From Candidatus Uhrbacteria bacterium (GTDB lineage: Bacteria > Patescibacteriota > Patescibacteriia > UBA9934), in the NCBI GenBank assembly GCA_003453595.1, contig DMOG01000018.1, forward strand, positions 1 to 35,309: 35,309 bases of DNA, read 5' to 3'. The position numbers and the translations under genes were made by a program. The notes below the pieces were generated by a model. That model was not told where the DNA came from. It saw only the letters and a list, made by a program, of their open reading frames with translations, and made no database searches. Shown here piece by piece: positions 1-6,917 of this stretch (positions are counted from its first letter, which is position 1; the number at the start of each line of letters is the position of its first letter).

Positions 1-10
1 ACATTTCTAT

Positions 11-154
11 TTAGCCTTTACATTCATTTTTGTCGTCTGCAAAGGCGTGCTTCATATGCGCTATGATTGTTAGATAGAGCTGACGATCTGGCACCCCATC
101 TTCTATTACTATTGGTTCATCATCAACATATGCATATATATTGAGTATAGAGTT
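11..154 (-). other. possible small or partial ORF, antisense to the window start
   Basis: A reading frame of 48 codons is open on the minus strand from an in-frame stop near 157 down to a TAA at 11-13. Its composition is protein-like (acidic start VDDEPIVIEDG, later LYLTIIAHMKHAF). No ATG or TTG precedes the internal Met; the only earlier conventional start is a GTG that would leave 27 codons. It could be a small gene with an unusual start, a gene remnant, or chance. I do not recognise it. Confidence 0.25.
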
Positions 155-157
155 TTA

Positions 158-166
158 TGATATACT
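158..166 (+). promoter_or_regulatory. extended -10 promoter of the antiporter gene
   Basis: TGA-TATACT is an extended -10 element ending 10 nt before the ATG at 177. It lies inside the longer TTG-initiated frame that opens at 141. This argues for the ATG at 177 as the true start and for a very short or absent 5' leader. Confidence 0.55.
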
Positions 167-176
167 ATCCAAGTAT

Positions 177-1853
177 ATGGAGGATTTCTTATTTTTTGAA
201 ATCGCGATTGTTATTGTTACAGCTGGACTGGTTTCGTTTATCGCGAGGTTGCTTAAGCAACCATTGATTATTGCTTACATTGCAACCGGACTTTTGGTTG
301 GGCCAGCAATTTTTGGATTCACAGGTTCGTCTGATGTGTTTTCAATGTTATCGCAAATTGGTATTGCGTTTTTGTTGTTTTTGGTTGGACTGCATTTGAA
401 CTGGCGTAATATTAAGGATGTTGGAAAAATTGCGTTTTTTGCTGGCTTGGGGCAAGTACTATTTTCTTCATTGGCAGGTTTTACAATTTCTCGGTTGCTA
501 GGATATGGAATTACTGAAGGAGCATTTATTGCTCTTGCGTTTGCGTTTTCAAGCACAATCATTATTGTTAAACTTTTGTCAGACAAAGAAGACTTGGAGC
601 GATTCTATGGTCGAATTAGTGTGGGAATTTTGATTGTCCAAGATCTTATTGCCATGCTAGCACTTCTTGGGATTAGTGCTTTTAATTCCGGAGTGGGATC
701 AATTGGAGAAGTTATTGGATTGTCTGTAATAAAATTAGTGTGTGTGGTGGTGGCGCTTTGGTTAATCGCCAAGTTTATTTTGCCACATGTTTTTAAGACT
801 GCGGCTCGTAATACTGAATTATTGTTTATCGTGGCAATCGCTTGGTGTTTTGCGCTTGCCAGTGGCCTTACTTTTCTTGGTTTTGGAATAGAGACTGGAG
901 CATTGCTGGCTGGAATCTCGTTGGCTGGTAGCGGATTTCATCGTGAGATTGAATCACGCATCAAGCCGCTACGAGATTTCTTTTTGATTTTATTTTTCAT
1001 AGTTCTTGGCACTCAACTTTCTTTTGACGCATTTTCCAGCTCTGTTGTTCAGATAATTGCTTTTAGCAGTTTTATTTTAATTGGAAATCCGATTATTGTG
1101 ATTTTTGTCTTGCGAGTTTTTGGATATCATCCTAGAACTGGATTTTTGGTTGGAGTTACCATGGCGCAGGTTAGTGAGTTTTCTTTTATTCTATTAGCAA
1201 CTGGAATTGCGTCTGGGCTTGTTCAAGTCCAGACACTTTCGATCGCTACTATGGTTGCCATGATCACCATTACCATTTCATCCTATCTTATTAAGTACAA
1301 TGAATATCTGTACGAGCGGATTGAGCCAATTTTTCGATGGTTGGAACAGGTTCCTGATAAAGCCAGCGAAAGAGCAGAGCGACCTGTACCACGTGTTTTA
1401 ATGTTTGGTTATCACAACATGGGACACTCAATTTTGCCAGCTATTGAAAAACTAAAACAGGAATATCTAATCGTTGATTTTGACCCAGCAGTTATTGATG
1501 ACTTGGAAGCAGAAGCCAGGCCACATATGTATGGCGATATGGCTAATCGAGATTTTTTAAGTTATATTGGGGCTGAGCATGCAAAACTTGTTGTTTCAAC
1601 TATTCCTGACATGAGCGCAAACCAGGATTTAATTGAGTATCTAATAATGAGACGATCAAAAGCAGCGATAGTGGTGACAGTTAAGACCGCCAATGATGCT
1701 CAGAAAATGTATCAGCTTGGAGCAACATTTGTGATTGTGCCAAGCTTGATGGGTGGTGAGCTTTTTGCTCAGATGTTAAAGCAAAAACAGTTAAAAAAAT
1801 CTTCATGGCAGGCAAGCGCCAAGGTACAGAAAAATACCTTGAAATCATCGTGA
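177..1853 (+). CDS. CPA2-family cation/proton antiporter with C-terminal TrkA-N (RCK) domain
   Basis: This inner-membrane monovalent cation:proton antiporter is of the KefB/KefC/RosB type. Residues about 5-385 form a run of 12-13 hydrophobic helices typical of the Na+/H+ exchanger domain, starting LFFEIAIVIVTAGLVSF. After a linker, a Rossmann-like TrkA-N domain begins around residue 395 (RVLMFGYHNMGHSI, then LIVDFDP with the acidic residue at the end of strand 2), which in this family binds nucleotide and gates transport. I chose ATG 177 (558 aa) rather than TTG 141 because an extended -10 sits between them. No TrkA-C domain is visible, so the regulatory part is short. The substrate (K+ or Na+) cannot be decided from sequence. 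The stop is TGA. A hypothetical gene follows 22 nt downstream. Confidence 0.85.
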   Translation: MEDFLFFEIAIVIVTAGLVSFIARLLKQPLIIAYIATGLLVGPAIFGFTGSSDVFSMLSQIGIAFLLFLVGLHLNWRNIKDVGKIAFFAGLGQVLFSSLAGFTISRLLGYGITEGAFIALAFAFSSTIIIVKLLSDKEDLERFYGRISVGILIVQDLIAMLALLGISAFNSGVGSIGEVIGLSVIKLVCVVVALWLIAKFILPHVFKTAARNTELLFIVAIAWCFALASGLTFLGFGIETGALLAGISLAGSGFHREIESRIKPLRDFFLILFFIVLGTQLSFDAFSSSVVQIIAFSSFILIGNPIIVIFVLRVFGYHPRTGFLVGVTMAQVSEFSFILLATGIASGLVQVQTLSIATMVAMITITISSYLIKYNEYLYERIEPIFRWLEQVPDKASERAERPVPRVLMFGYHNMGHSILPAIEKLKQEYLIVDFDPAVIDDLEAEARPHMYGDMANRDFLSYIGAEHAKLVVSTIPDMSANQDLIEYLIMRRSKAAIVVTVKTANDAQKMYQLGATFVIVPSLMGGELFAQMLKQKQLKKSSWQASAKVQKNTLKSS

Positions 1854-1875
1854 AAATGTAATAAGATTATTATAT

Positions 1876-2322
1876 ATGGCAAGAATGAGCATGAAAGAAA
1901 GATTCGGTAGGGCTATTGAGGATCCTTCTGTAAAACAGGAGACTGAAAGCTCAAGAGAAGTCCATCAAGGGCTTAAGAATTTTTTACGGGCAAAAAATGA
2001 AGTTTCCAGGGCAATTGAATCTTGGCGACAGGCAAAGCAAGAAGCAGCCTTGCAAAAAGGAGGGGATATGAATGCTGGTCAGGGATTTAGGGAGAGTGTA
2101 GAGGATCAGAAACAACAAGCAGCAAAGATTGCGACTCAATGGATTGATTATGCGCATCAAATGCTTGGTTGGTTCGAGTTGCAGCAATTAAGCGACGAAG
2201 AGCAAGAATTTGTTCAAGACACGATTGATGCAATTGATGAAATGGCAAAATTTGATGATGAGTTGACCCACATGATTAGCTCAACATTAGATGCTGAAAA
2301 GAAGAGACCAAAGGTTGCTTAA
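1876..2322 (+). CDS. hypothetical helical cytoplasmic protein
   Basis: This 148-aa protein is rich in Glu, Gln, Lys and Ala and has no signal peptide or membrane segment. It looks mostly alpha-helical: SREVHQGLKNFLRAKNEV, then a long helix through KQQAAKIATQWIDYAHQML, then an acidic helix. I recognise no family. The start may be ATG 1876 or ATG 1885 (MSMKERF). The upstream stretch is AT-rich (TAATAAGATTATTATAT) and has no Shine-Dalgarno. It could share the antiporter transcript or have its own weak promoter. The heat-shock promoter starts 13 nt after its stop. Confidence 0.65.
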   Translation: MARMSMKERFGRAIEDPSVKQETESSREVHQGLKNFLRAKNEVSRAIESWRQAKQEAALQKGGDMNAGQGFRESVEDQKQQAAKIATQWIDYAHQMLGWFELQQLSDEEQEFVQDTIDAIDEMAKFDDELTHMISSTLDAEKKRPKVA

Positions 2323-2334
2323 GCGGTTTAAAAT

Positions 2335-2375
2335 TTGACATCAAATAATTAGCACTCTATAATGTAGAGTGCTAA
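2335..2375 (+). promoter_or_regulatory. sigma-70-type promoter with a perfect CIRCE operator
   Basis: TTGACA (2335-2340), a 17-nt spacer and TATAAT (2358-2363) match the consensus promoter exactly. The -10 lies in the 9-nt centre of TTAGCACTC-N9-GAGTGCTAA (2349-2375), the canonical CIRCE inverted repeat bound by HrcA. HrcA binding would cover the -10, giving autoregulated, heat-inducible expression of hrcA-grpE-dnaK. Confidence 0.97.
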
Positions 2376-2403
2376 TTTAATTTTCCAAAAGATTAAATAT
2401 ATT

Positions 2404-3108
2404 GTGCTAAATCAGCGTCAACTATCGATCTTGTCGGCAATTATTGAAGAGCATGTGCAAACTGCACAACCGGTTGCTTCGCGTACATTGGTTTCCAAGT
2501 ACGCGTTTTCTGTTTCTCCGGCAACTATCAGAAATGACATGGCGATTTTGGAAGAAGCTGGATTTTTGCGTCAGCCACACACATCGGCCGGACGAGTACC
2601 AACCGAGGCGGGGTATCGATTGTATTTAGAGCAACCAACAAGCGCCAGTCGCAAAGTTAAAAGCTCGGAAATGCAAATGCAAAAAGCAATTGCTAATGTT
2701 TCCACTCCGCGTGAACTTGTGCAGGAAATGGCGCAATGCTTAACGCGACTTTCAGGCGAGGCAGCAGTTGCATCACTTGATGCTGGTTGGAACCATTACA
2801 CTGGAATTTCAAAACTTTTTGATAAACCAGAGTTTAGTGATGTTGTCACTTTGCGGGCCTTGTCGACAATTGTTGATCGCTTTGATCAAACTTTGCGAGA
2901 TATTTTTGGAGACATTGATGATGATGTAAATATATGGATCGGTGGTGAAAATCCGTTTGGTGAACAAATCGCCACCATGATGGTTAAGTACAAATTACCA
3001 AACGGCATGATTGGAACATTGGGACTTATCGGACCTATGCGTATGAATTACGAAAAAAATATCTGCTTACTTGAGCAGGCTAAAGAATTATTAGATTCAA
3101 AGTTATGA
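2404..3108 (+). CDS. hrcA: heat-inducible transcription repressor HrcA (short form)
   Basis: HrcA represses heat-shock genes by binding CIRCE. Residues 1-75 form the family's winged-helix domain (LNQRQLSILSAIIEEHV, SPATIRNDMAILEEAGF, HTSAGRVPTEAGYRLYL). The C-terminus carries the GAF-like ligand domain signature (IWIGGENPFGEQIATMM, then GLIGPMRMNYEKNI). At 234 aa it is about 100 residues shorter than typical HrcA (about 340 aa); the missing part corresponds to the middle, where the inserted dimerisation domain lies in other homologues. Translation starts at GTG 2404, about 35 nt after the predicted transcription start, with no Shine-Dalgarno. The stop overlaps the grpE start (ATGA). Confidence 0.95.
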   Translation: MLNQRQLSILSAIIEEHVQTAQPVASRTLVSKYAFSVSPATIRNDMAILEEAGFLRQPHTSAGRVPTEAGYRLYLEQPTSASRKVKSSEMQMQKAIANVSTPRELVQEMAQCLTRLSGEAAVASLDAGWNHYTGISKLFDKPEFSDVVTLRALSTIVDRFDQTLRDIFGDIDDDVNIWIGGENPFGEQIATMMVKYKLPNGMIGTLGLIGPMRMNYEKNICLLEQAKELLDSKL

Positions 3109-3659
3109 AGAGAAAGAAGACAGTTCACAGTGCACAGTGCGCAGTCCACAGTAAACAGAAACCATGCGAAGAATGTGTCGATCCTGGTAAAAAGGAGTCT
3201 TGTGAGAAGTGTGAGGAGTATTTGCAAGGGTGGAAGCGAGCTTTGGCTGACTATGAGAATTTAAAACGCGATCTGGACCGGGTTAGAAGTGAGAATCGTG
3301 AGCGTATCAAGACTGATCTAGCTTTTAGTCTTTTGCCGGTTGTGGATAACTTCGAGGTTGCTGTGGGCCATGTCCCAGATCTATCAGGATGTGATGAGGC
3401 AACACAGAAGCCAATTCAAGTTTGGTTGCAGGGTGTTACATTTATCAAAAAACAGTTTGAAGATGTATTTGCTCAGTTGGGGATCGAGGCGATCGATGCA
3501 TCTGGACAGTTAGATCTTAATTTGCACGAAGTGGTTGAAGAGCACGAAGATAAGGGTAGAAAAGATGATGAGATTATCGAAGTTCGCTCAAACGGTTGGA
3601 AAATGGGTGATCGAGTTTTACGGCCAGCAAAAGTAATAATAAACAAGTTAAACATTTAA
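3105..3659 (+). CDS. grpE: nucleotide exchange factor GrpE
   Basis: GrpE releases ADP from DnaK in the cytoplasm. The core is recognisable from YLQGWKRALADYENLKRDLDR (the long dimer helix) through LAFSLLPVVDNFEVAV to the C-terminal beta domain (GWKMGDRVLRPAKVIINK). The gene overlaps hrcA by 4 nt and is followed 28 nt later by dnaK. The first 35 or so residues are atypical: VHSAQCAVHSKQ is encoded by short cagt-rich repeats, and the next stretch has five cysteines (PCEECVDPGKKESCEKCEEY), an unusual Cys-rich insertion for GrpE. Whether these Cys residues bind metal is unknown. The start is fixed by coupling to the hrcA stop; an internal start is possible. Confidence 0.95.
   Translation: MKRKKTVHSAQCAVHSKQKPCEECVDPGKKESCEKCEEYLQGWKRALADYENLKRDLDRVRSENRERIKTDLAFSLLPVVDNFEVAVGHVPDLSGCDEATQKPIQVWLQGVTFIKKQFEDVFAQLGIEAIDASGQLDLNLHEVVEEHEDKGRKDDEIIEVRSNGWKMGDRVLRPAKVIINKLNI
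3119..3160 (+). repeat. cagt-rich short repeat inside the grpE 5' end
   Basis: Successive near-copies of a CAGTnCAC/CAGTGCG word (cagttcacagtgcacagt, then gcgcagtccacagt) run through codons 5-18 of grpE. The same style of repeat, including the 10-mer AGTGCGCAGT, recurs between genes at 14411-14441. Confidence 0.6.
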
Positions 3660-3687
3660 CATCTTAAACTTAAACATCAAAAAATCT

Positions 3688-5625
3688 ATGTCAAAAATAT
3701 TAGGAATCGATCTAGGGACAACTAATTCAGCTATGGCGATCATGGAGGGTGGTCAACCAAAGATTTTAGAAAATAAAGAAGGATCACGCACAACTCCGTC
3801 AGTGATTGCTATTGCCAAGTCAGGTGAGCGATTTGTTGGAACCCCAGCCAAGCGTCAGGCTGTGACAAATCCAAAAAATACTTTGTATTCAATCAAGCGA
3901 TTGATTGGCCGCCGGTTTGATGATCCAGAAGTTCAACGCGACATCAAGACAATGCCTTACGAGATTGTTAAGCGTGGTGAAGGTGTGGCAGTAAAAATGG
4001 GTGATAAAGAATATACACCTCAAGAAATTGGCGCTATGGTTTTGCAAAAAATGAAAGCTGATGCTGAAGAAAAACTTGGCGAGTCAGTTACTGAAGTTGT
4101 AATTACTGTGCCGGCATACTTCGACGATGCTCAACGACAAGCAACCAAAGACGCTGGAGAAATTGCTGGTTTAAAAGTTTTGCGTATTATCAACGAACCA
4201 ACCGCAGCAGCTTTGGCTTATGGTTTTGATAAAAAAGTTGGTCAACAAATTCTTGTTTACGATCTAGGTGGAGGAACTTTTGATGTTTCAGTTTTAGATG
4301 TTTCTGAAAACACAGTTGAAGTTTTATCAACCAATGGTGATACACACTTGGGAGGTGATGATTTTGATAAAGTGATTATCGATTGGATTATTACTGAGTT
4401 TAAGAATTTGGAAGGAATTGATTTAACAGGTGATTCTTTGGCAATGCAACGAGTAAAGGATGCGGCTGAACGAGCCAAGATTGAGTTATCCACAGCTCAG
4501 CAAACAGAAATTAATCAACCATTTATTACTTCTGGCGTTGAAGGTCCAAAACATTTGGTAATGCCACTAACTCGTTCAAAACTTGAAGAATTAGTTGGGC
4601 CACTTGTTGAAAAAACAATGGAGCCAGTAAAAAAGGCATTGTCAGACGCAAAGTTATCCACAGGTGAAATCGAAGAGATCGTACTTGTTGGTGGTATGAC
4701 CCGTATGCCGCTGGTAATGAAGAAAGTAGAAGAATTTTTTGGTAAAAAACCGAATGTATCTGTAAACCCTGACGAGGTTGTTGCCCTTGGTGCAGCCATT
4801 CAAGCCGGAGTTTTGCAAGGTGATGTTAAAGATGTTTTGTTGTTGGATGTAACTCCACTGTCACTTGGAATTGAAACTCTTGGTGGAGTTTTCACAAAGT
4901 TAATTGATCGCAACACAACTATCCCAACTTCCAAGAGTCAAATTTTTTCCACAGCAGCTGACAGTCAACCATCTGTTGAAATCAAAGTTCATCAAGGTGA
5001 AAGAGAAATGGCAGCTGACAACAAAGTTTTAGGAAAGTTTATTCTTGACGGCATCCCACCAGCACCACGCGGAATTCCACAGGTTGAAGTAAAGTTTGAT
5101 ATTGACGCTAATGGAATTTTAAATGTTTCGGCAAAAGATAAAGGAACTGGAAAAGAACAGAAGATTACAATCCAAGCGTCATCAGGTTTGTCAGATGAAG
5201 AAGTAGAAAAGATGAAGCAAGATGCAGAAGTCCATGCTGATGAAGATAAGAAGAAAAAAGAAGGGGTAGAATTAAAAAATATTGCAGACACAATGGTGTA
5301 TACTGCAGAAAAGATGTTGGCAGATGGTAAGGACAAGATTGATGAATCAGACGCTAAGAAAGTTCAAGAAAAAATTGATGCGCTTAAAGCAATCAAGGAT
5401 AGTGACGATATTAATAACATCAAGTCAGCATCAGAAGAGCTTTCAAAAGTAGCTCAAGAAGTTGGAGCAAAGATGTATTCCGCCTCCGCTGAAGCTACGG
5501 CGGACAAGCAAGCAGAACAGGCCTCACATAATCCAGACGAGAAGTCAGAAGCAGATGGAGTTAAGGATGCGGATTTTGAAGAAGTTAATGAGGAGAAGAA
5601 GGACAAAGGGGCAGAGAATAAATAA
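3688..5625 (+). CDS. dnaK: chaperone protein DnaK (Hsp70)
   Basis: This is a full-length Hsp70 (645 aa). The ATPase domain starts ILGIDLGTTNSAMAIMEGG and has the phosphate-2 motif VYDLGGGTFDVSVL and the adenosine motif VLVGGMTRMPLV. The linker DVLLLDVTPLSLGIET leads into the substrate-binding domain. The C-terminal lid ends in an acidic disordered tail (DADFEEVNEEKKDKG). It folds proteins with DnaJ and GrpE. It is the third gene of the CIRCE-controlled operon. A 26-bp palindromic sequence is inserted in frame in the tail (5479-5504, encoding SASAEATA). A small secreted-type gene starts 15 nt after the stop, so it may be co-transcribed. Confidence 0.99.
   Translation: MSKILGIDLGTTNSAMAIMEGGQPKILENKEGSRTTPSVIAIAKSGERFVGTPAKRQAVTNPKNTLYSIKRLIGRRFDDPEVQRDIKTMPYEIVKRGEGVAVKMGDKEYTPQEIGAMVLQKMKADAEEKLGESVTEVVITVPAYFDDAQRQATKDAGEIAGLKVLRIINEPTAAALAYGFDKKVGQQILVYDLGGGTFDVSVLDVSENTVEVLSTNGDTHLGGDDFDKVIIDWIITEFKNLEGIDLTGDSLAMQRVKDAAERAKIELSTAQQTEINQPFITSGVEGPKHLVMPLTRSKLEELVGPLVEKTMEPVKKALSDAKLSTGEIEEIVLVGGMTRMPLVMKKVEEFFGKKPNVSVNPDEVVALGAAIQAGVLQGDVKDVLLLDVTPLSLGIETLGGVFTKLIDRNTTIPTSKSQIFSTAADSQPSVEIKVHQGEREMAADNKVLGKFILDGIPPAPRGIPQVEVKFDIDANGILNVSAKDKGTGKEQKITIQASSGLSDEEVEKMKQDAEVHADEDKKKKEGVELKNIADTMVYTAEKMLADGKDKIDESDAKKVQEKIDALKAIKDSDDINNIKSASEELSKVAQEVGAKMYSASAEATADKQAEQASHNPDEKSEADGVKDADFEEVNEEKKDKGAENK
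5479..5504 (+). repeat. in-frame palindromic insertion in the dnaK tail
   Basis: Terminal arms TCCGCC (5479-5484) and GGCGGA (5499-5504) flank CTCCGCTGAAGCTAC. The segment is more G+C-rich than the surrounding gene and encodes a small Ala/Ser-rich peptide. It resembles the exported palindromic elements seen inside other bacterial genes, such as Rickettsia palindromic elements. Confidence 0.5.
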
Positions 5626-5640
5626 TTAATTATTTAATAT

Positions 5641-6021
5641 ATGACAAAACAAACGCAAATTATTTTTGCAGTTTCAATTATCGTAGCTTTAGTGCTTGGT
5701 TGGACTGCCGGGCAATGGTACGGAGCCCATCGAGTTGAGCGTCAGATGGACAGAACATTAGAGGCTTTTGAGGATTATATGGACGAATATACTAGAGATA
5801 ATGGCATGCTTGATGATGGTGACATTATTGATCTTTCTGATTTAGAGGATTTGTCACGCAACATTATTGACAATATGCCAGTTCCATACAACGACATTTT
5901 CTGCGATTATGACGGAGTGTCAATCTTGGCCGGTGATACATATTACGATGGATGCAACTGGTGTTCCTGCCAAGACAATGGAGCAGTTCTTTGCACAGAA
6001 CGCGCCTGCGAGAACCAATAA
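5641..6021 (+). CDS. membrane-anchored protein with a pacifastin-like cysteine domain
   Basis: This 126-aa protein has one N-terminal membrane segment or signal anchor (IIFAVSIIVALVLGWTAG, residues 7-24) and a long acidic stalk. Its C-terminal Cys-rich module has six cysteines at 88, 105, 108, 110, 118 and 123. The spacing C-N-x-C-x-C-x3-G-x3-C-T-x3-C matches the pacifastin protease-inhibitor signature. The first gap is 16 residues rather than the usual 9-12; a short VWC-like domain is the alternative. The module should lie outside the cell with three disulfides. The gene follows dnaK by 15 nt without an obvious promoter. The domain call is from motif only; inhibitor activity is inference. 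Confidence 0.75.
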   Translation: MTKQTQIIFAVSIIVALVLGWTAGQWYGAHRVERQMDRTLEAFEDYMDEYTRDNGMLDDGDIIDLSDLEDLSRNIIDNMPVPYNDIFCDYDGVSILAGDTYYDGCNWCSCQDNGAVLCTERACENQ

Positions 6022-6068
6022 ACTATTTCTCAGCTTTCTACTTTCGTAAAAAATAAAAATCCATGCAT

Positions 6069-6263
6069 ATGTCAGATAAACCAAAAAAACACTTTTTACT
6101 CCGAGCGGTAGTTGGACTAGGATCATTTGTGTTGTGGATTCTTAGTTTTAAGGCAGTTCGAACATGGATTTGGAACAAGGTTGAGAGTAAGGGAAAAGAG
6201 AAGATTGTGGATGTGAAAGCAAAGATTGTGGAGAAAAGTGAGGAAAAGGGATTCTTGCGATAA
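6069..6263 (+). CDS. small single-pass membrane protein
   Basis: This 64-aa protein (from ATG 6069; ATG 6063 would add two residues) has a basic N-terminus, one hydrophobic segment (AVVGLGSFVLWILSF) and a Lys/Glu-rich helical tail (KGKEKIVDVKAKIVEKSEEK). I do not recognise a family. It follows the Cys-rich protein gene by 47 nt and has no clear Shine-Dalgarno. A palindrome-containing non-coding region follows. Confidence 0.6.
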   Translation: MSDKPKKHFLLRAVVGLGSFVLWILSFKAVRTWIWNKVESKGKEKIVDVKAKIVEKSEEKGFLR

Positions 6264-6365
6264 ACATAAAATTTGAAAAAATCACACGAACGCGCACTTT
6301 TGAAATTTTTAGTGACTTAAAAAATAGATAGATTACGGTAAGGCTAGTTTATCAAGACACGGTTA

Positions 6366-6411
6366 AATATTTTTCATAGTATGAACGATCGTTCATACTA
6401 TGAAAAATATT
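6366..6411. repeat. 46-bp perfect palindrome
   Basis: The two 23-nt halves are exact reverse complements. The left half starts AATATTTTTCATAGTATG, and the centre is GAACGATCGTTC. It lies in the 265-bp gap (6264-6528) after the small membrane gene; the rest of that gap is AT-rich with no gene. No T-tract follows on either side, so it is not a simple terminator. The inner core resembles TetR-family operators, but no such regulator gene is in the window. Confidence 0.95.
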
Positions 6412-6479
6412 AGATCGACAGGATTGTTATATTAAGTATTAAATAGAAGCTAAGATAGTGATTAAGCGATTAGATCGAT

Positions 6480-6515
6480 TTTTCACTTAGTCGACGGTCG
6501 TTGACTAAGTGAAAA
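6480..6515. repeat. 36-bp near-perfect palindrome
   Basis: The arms TTTTCACTTAGTC and GACTAAGTGAAAA flank a core (gacggtcgtt) that pairs apart from two G-T positions. It lies 13 nt before the ATG of the membrane gene at 6529 and shares its outer sequence (..AGTGAAAAT) and the ACGnTCGT core with the palindrome at 6851-6888. Confidence 0.9.
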
Positions 6516-6528
6516 TTAAAAACAAGAT

Positions 6529-6879
6529 ATGAATAGACTAAAATGGTACAAGCGGGCGGAGTTTTTGATCCCATCTGCTTTTGTAATTGGGACGCATATC
6601 GGTCTTTATCTAGCAGATGCACTATACGGGGTGCGCATTGAGTCTGATTTATTAATCTTTTTGTTTTTCCCTGAGATAATTGTGTTTTTTATGGTTGTTG
6701 AGCCAATTAGTGCTTGGTATCAATACACTGGACTTAGTTGGTTTTGGCTAGATACAGTGTTTTGGGATTTTGTCATTTTAGCGATGGCCTTTGCATATGG
6801 TTGGATCGGGATTGGTCTTGTTAATATCTATAGATTAATTAGACATAAATATTTTCAAAAAGTCGACGATCGTCGATAA
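6529..6879 (+). CDS. small polytopic membrane protein, unknown function
   Basis: This 116-aa protein has three predicted membrane helices (FLIPSAFVIGTHIGLYLA; LLIFLFFPEIIVFFMVV; VFWDFVILAMAFAYGWIGIG) and a basic C-terminus. I recognise no family. The gene is bracketed by two related palindromes, and the second one encodes its last residues (VDDRR). This suggests that gene and palindromes may have arrived together, or that the palindromes regulate it. dnaJ starts 38 nt after its stop. Confidence 0.6.
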   Translation: MNRLKWYKRAEFLIPSAFVIGTHIGLYLADALYGVRIESDLLIFLFFPEIIVFFMVVEPISAWYQYTGLSWFWLDTVFWDFVILAMAFAYGWIGIGLVNIYRLIRHKYFQKVDDRR

Positions 6880-6888
6880 AGTGAAAAT
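6851..6888. repeat. 38-bp degenerate palindrome overlapping a gene end
   Basis: The outer arms ATTTTCA and TGAAAAT and the perfect inner core TCGACGATCGTCGA (6863-6876) share one centre. The flanks between core and arms no longer pair. It is a diverged copy of the palindrome at 6480-6515. The TAA stop of the upstream gene lies inside it. Confidence 0.8.
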
Positions 6889-6917
6889 AATATAAGTTGA
6901 AATGCAAGAAATTAGCT

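Noticed and set aside
4992..5336. Long minus-strand frames inside dnaK (also at 4515-4799 and 4257-4493)
   Set aside because: They are antisense shadows of a clear Hsp70 gene, Ser/Thr-rich through codon mirroring, with no start signals.
6366..6411. Firm call as a TetR-type operator
   Set aside because: The inner core fits such operators, but no TetR-like gene is present and the 46-bp symmetry is longer than needed.
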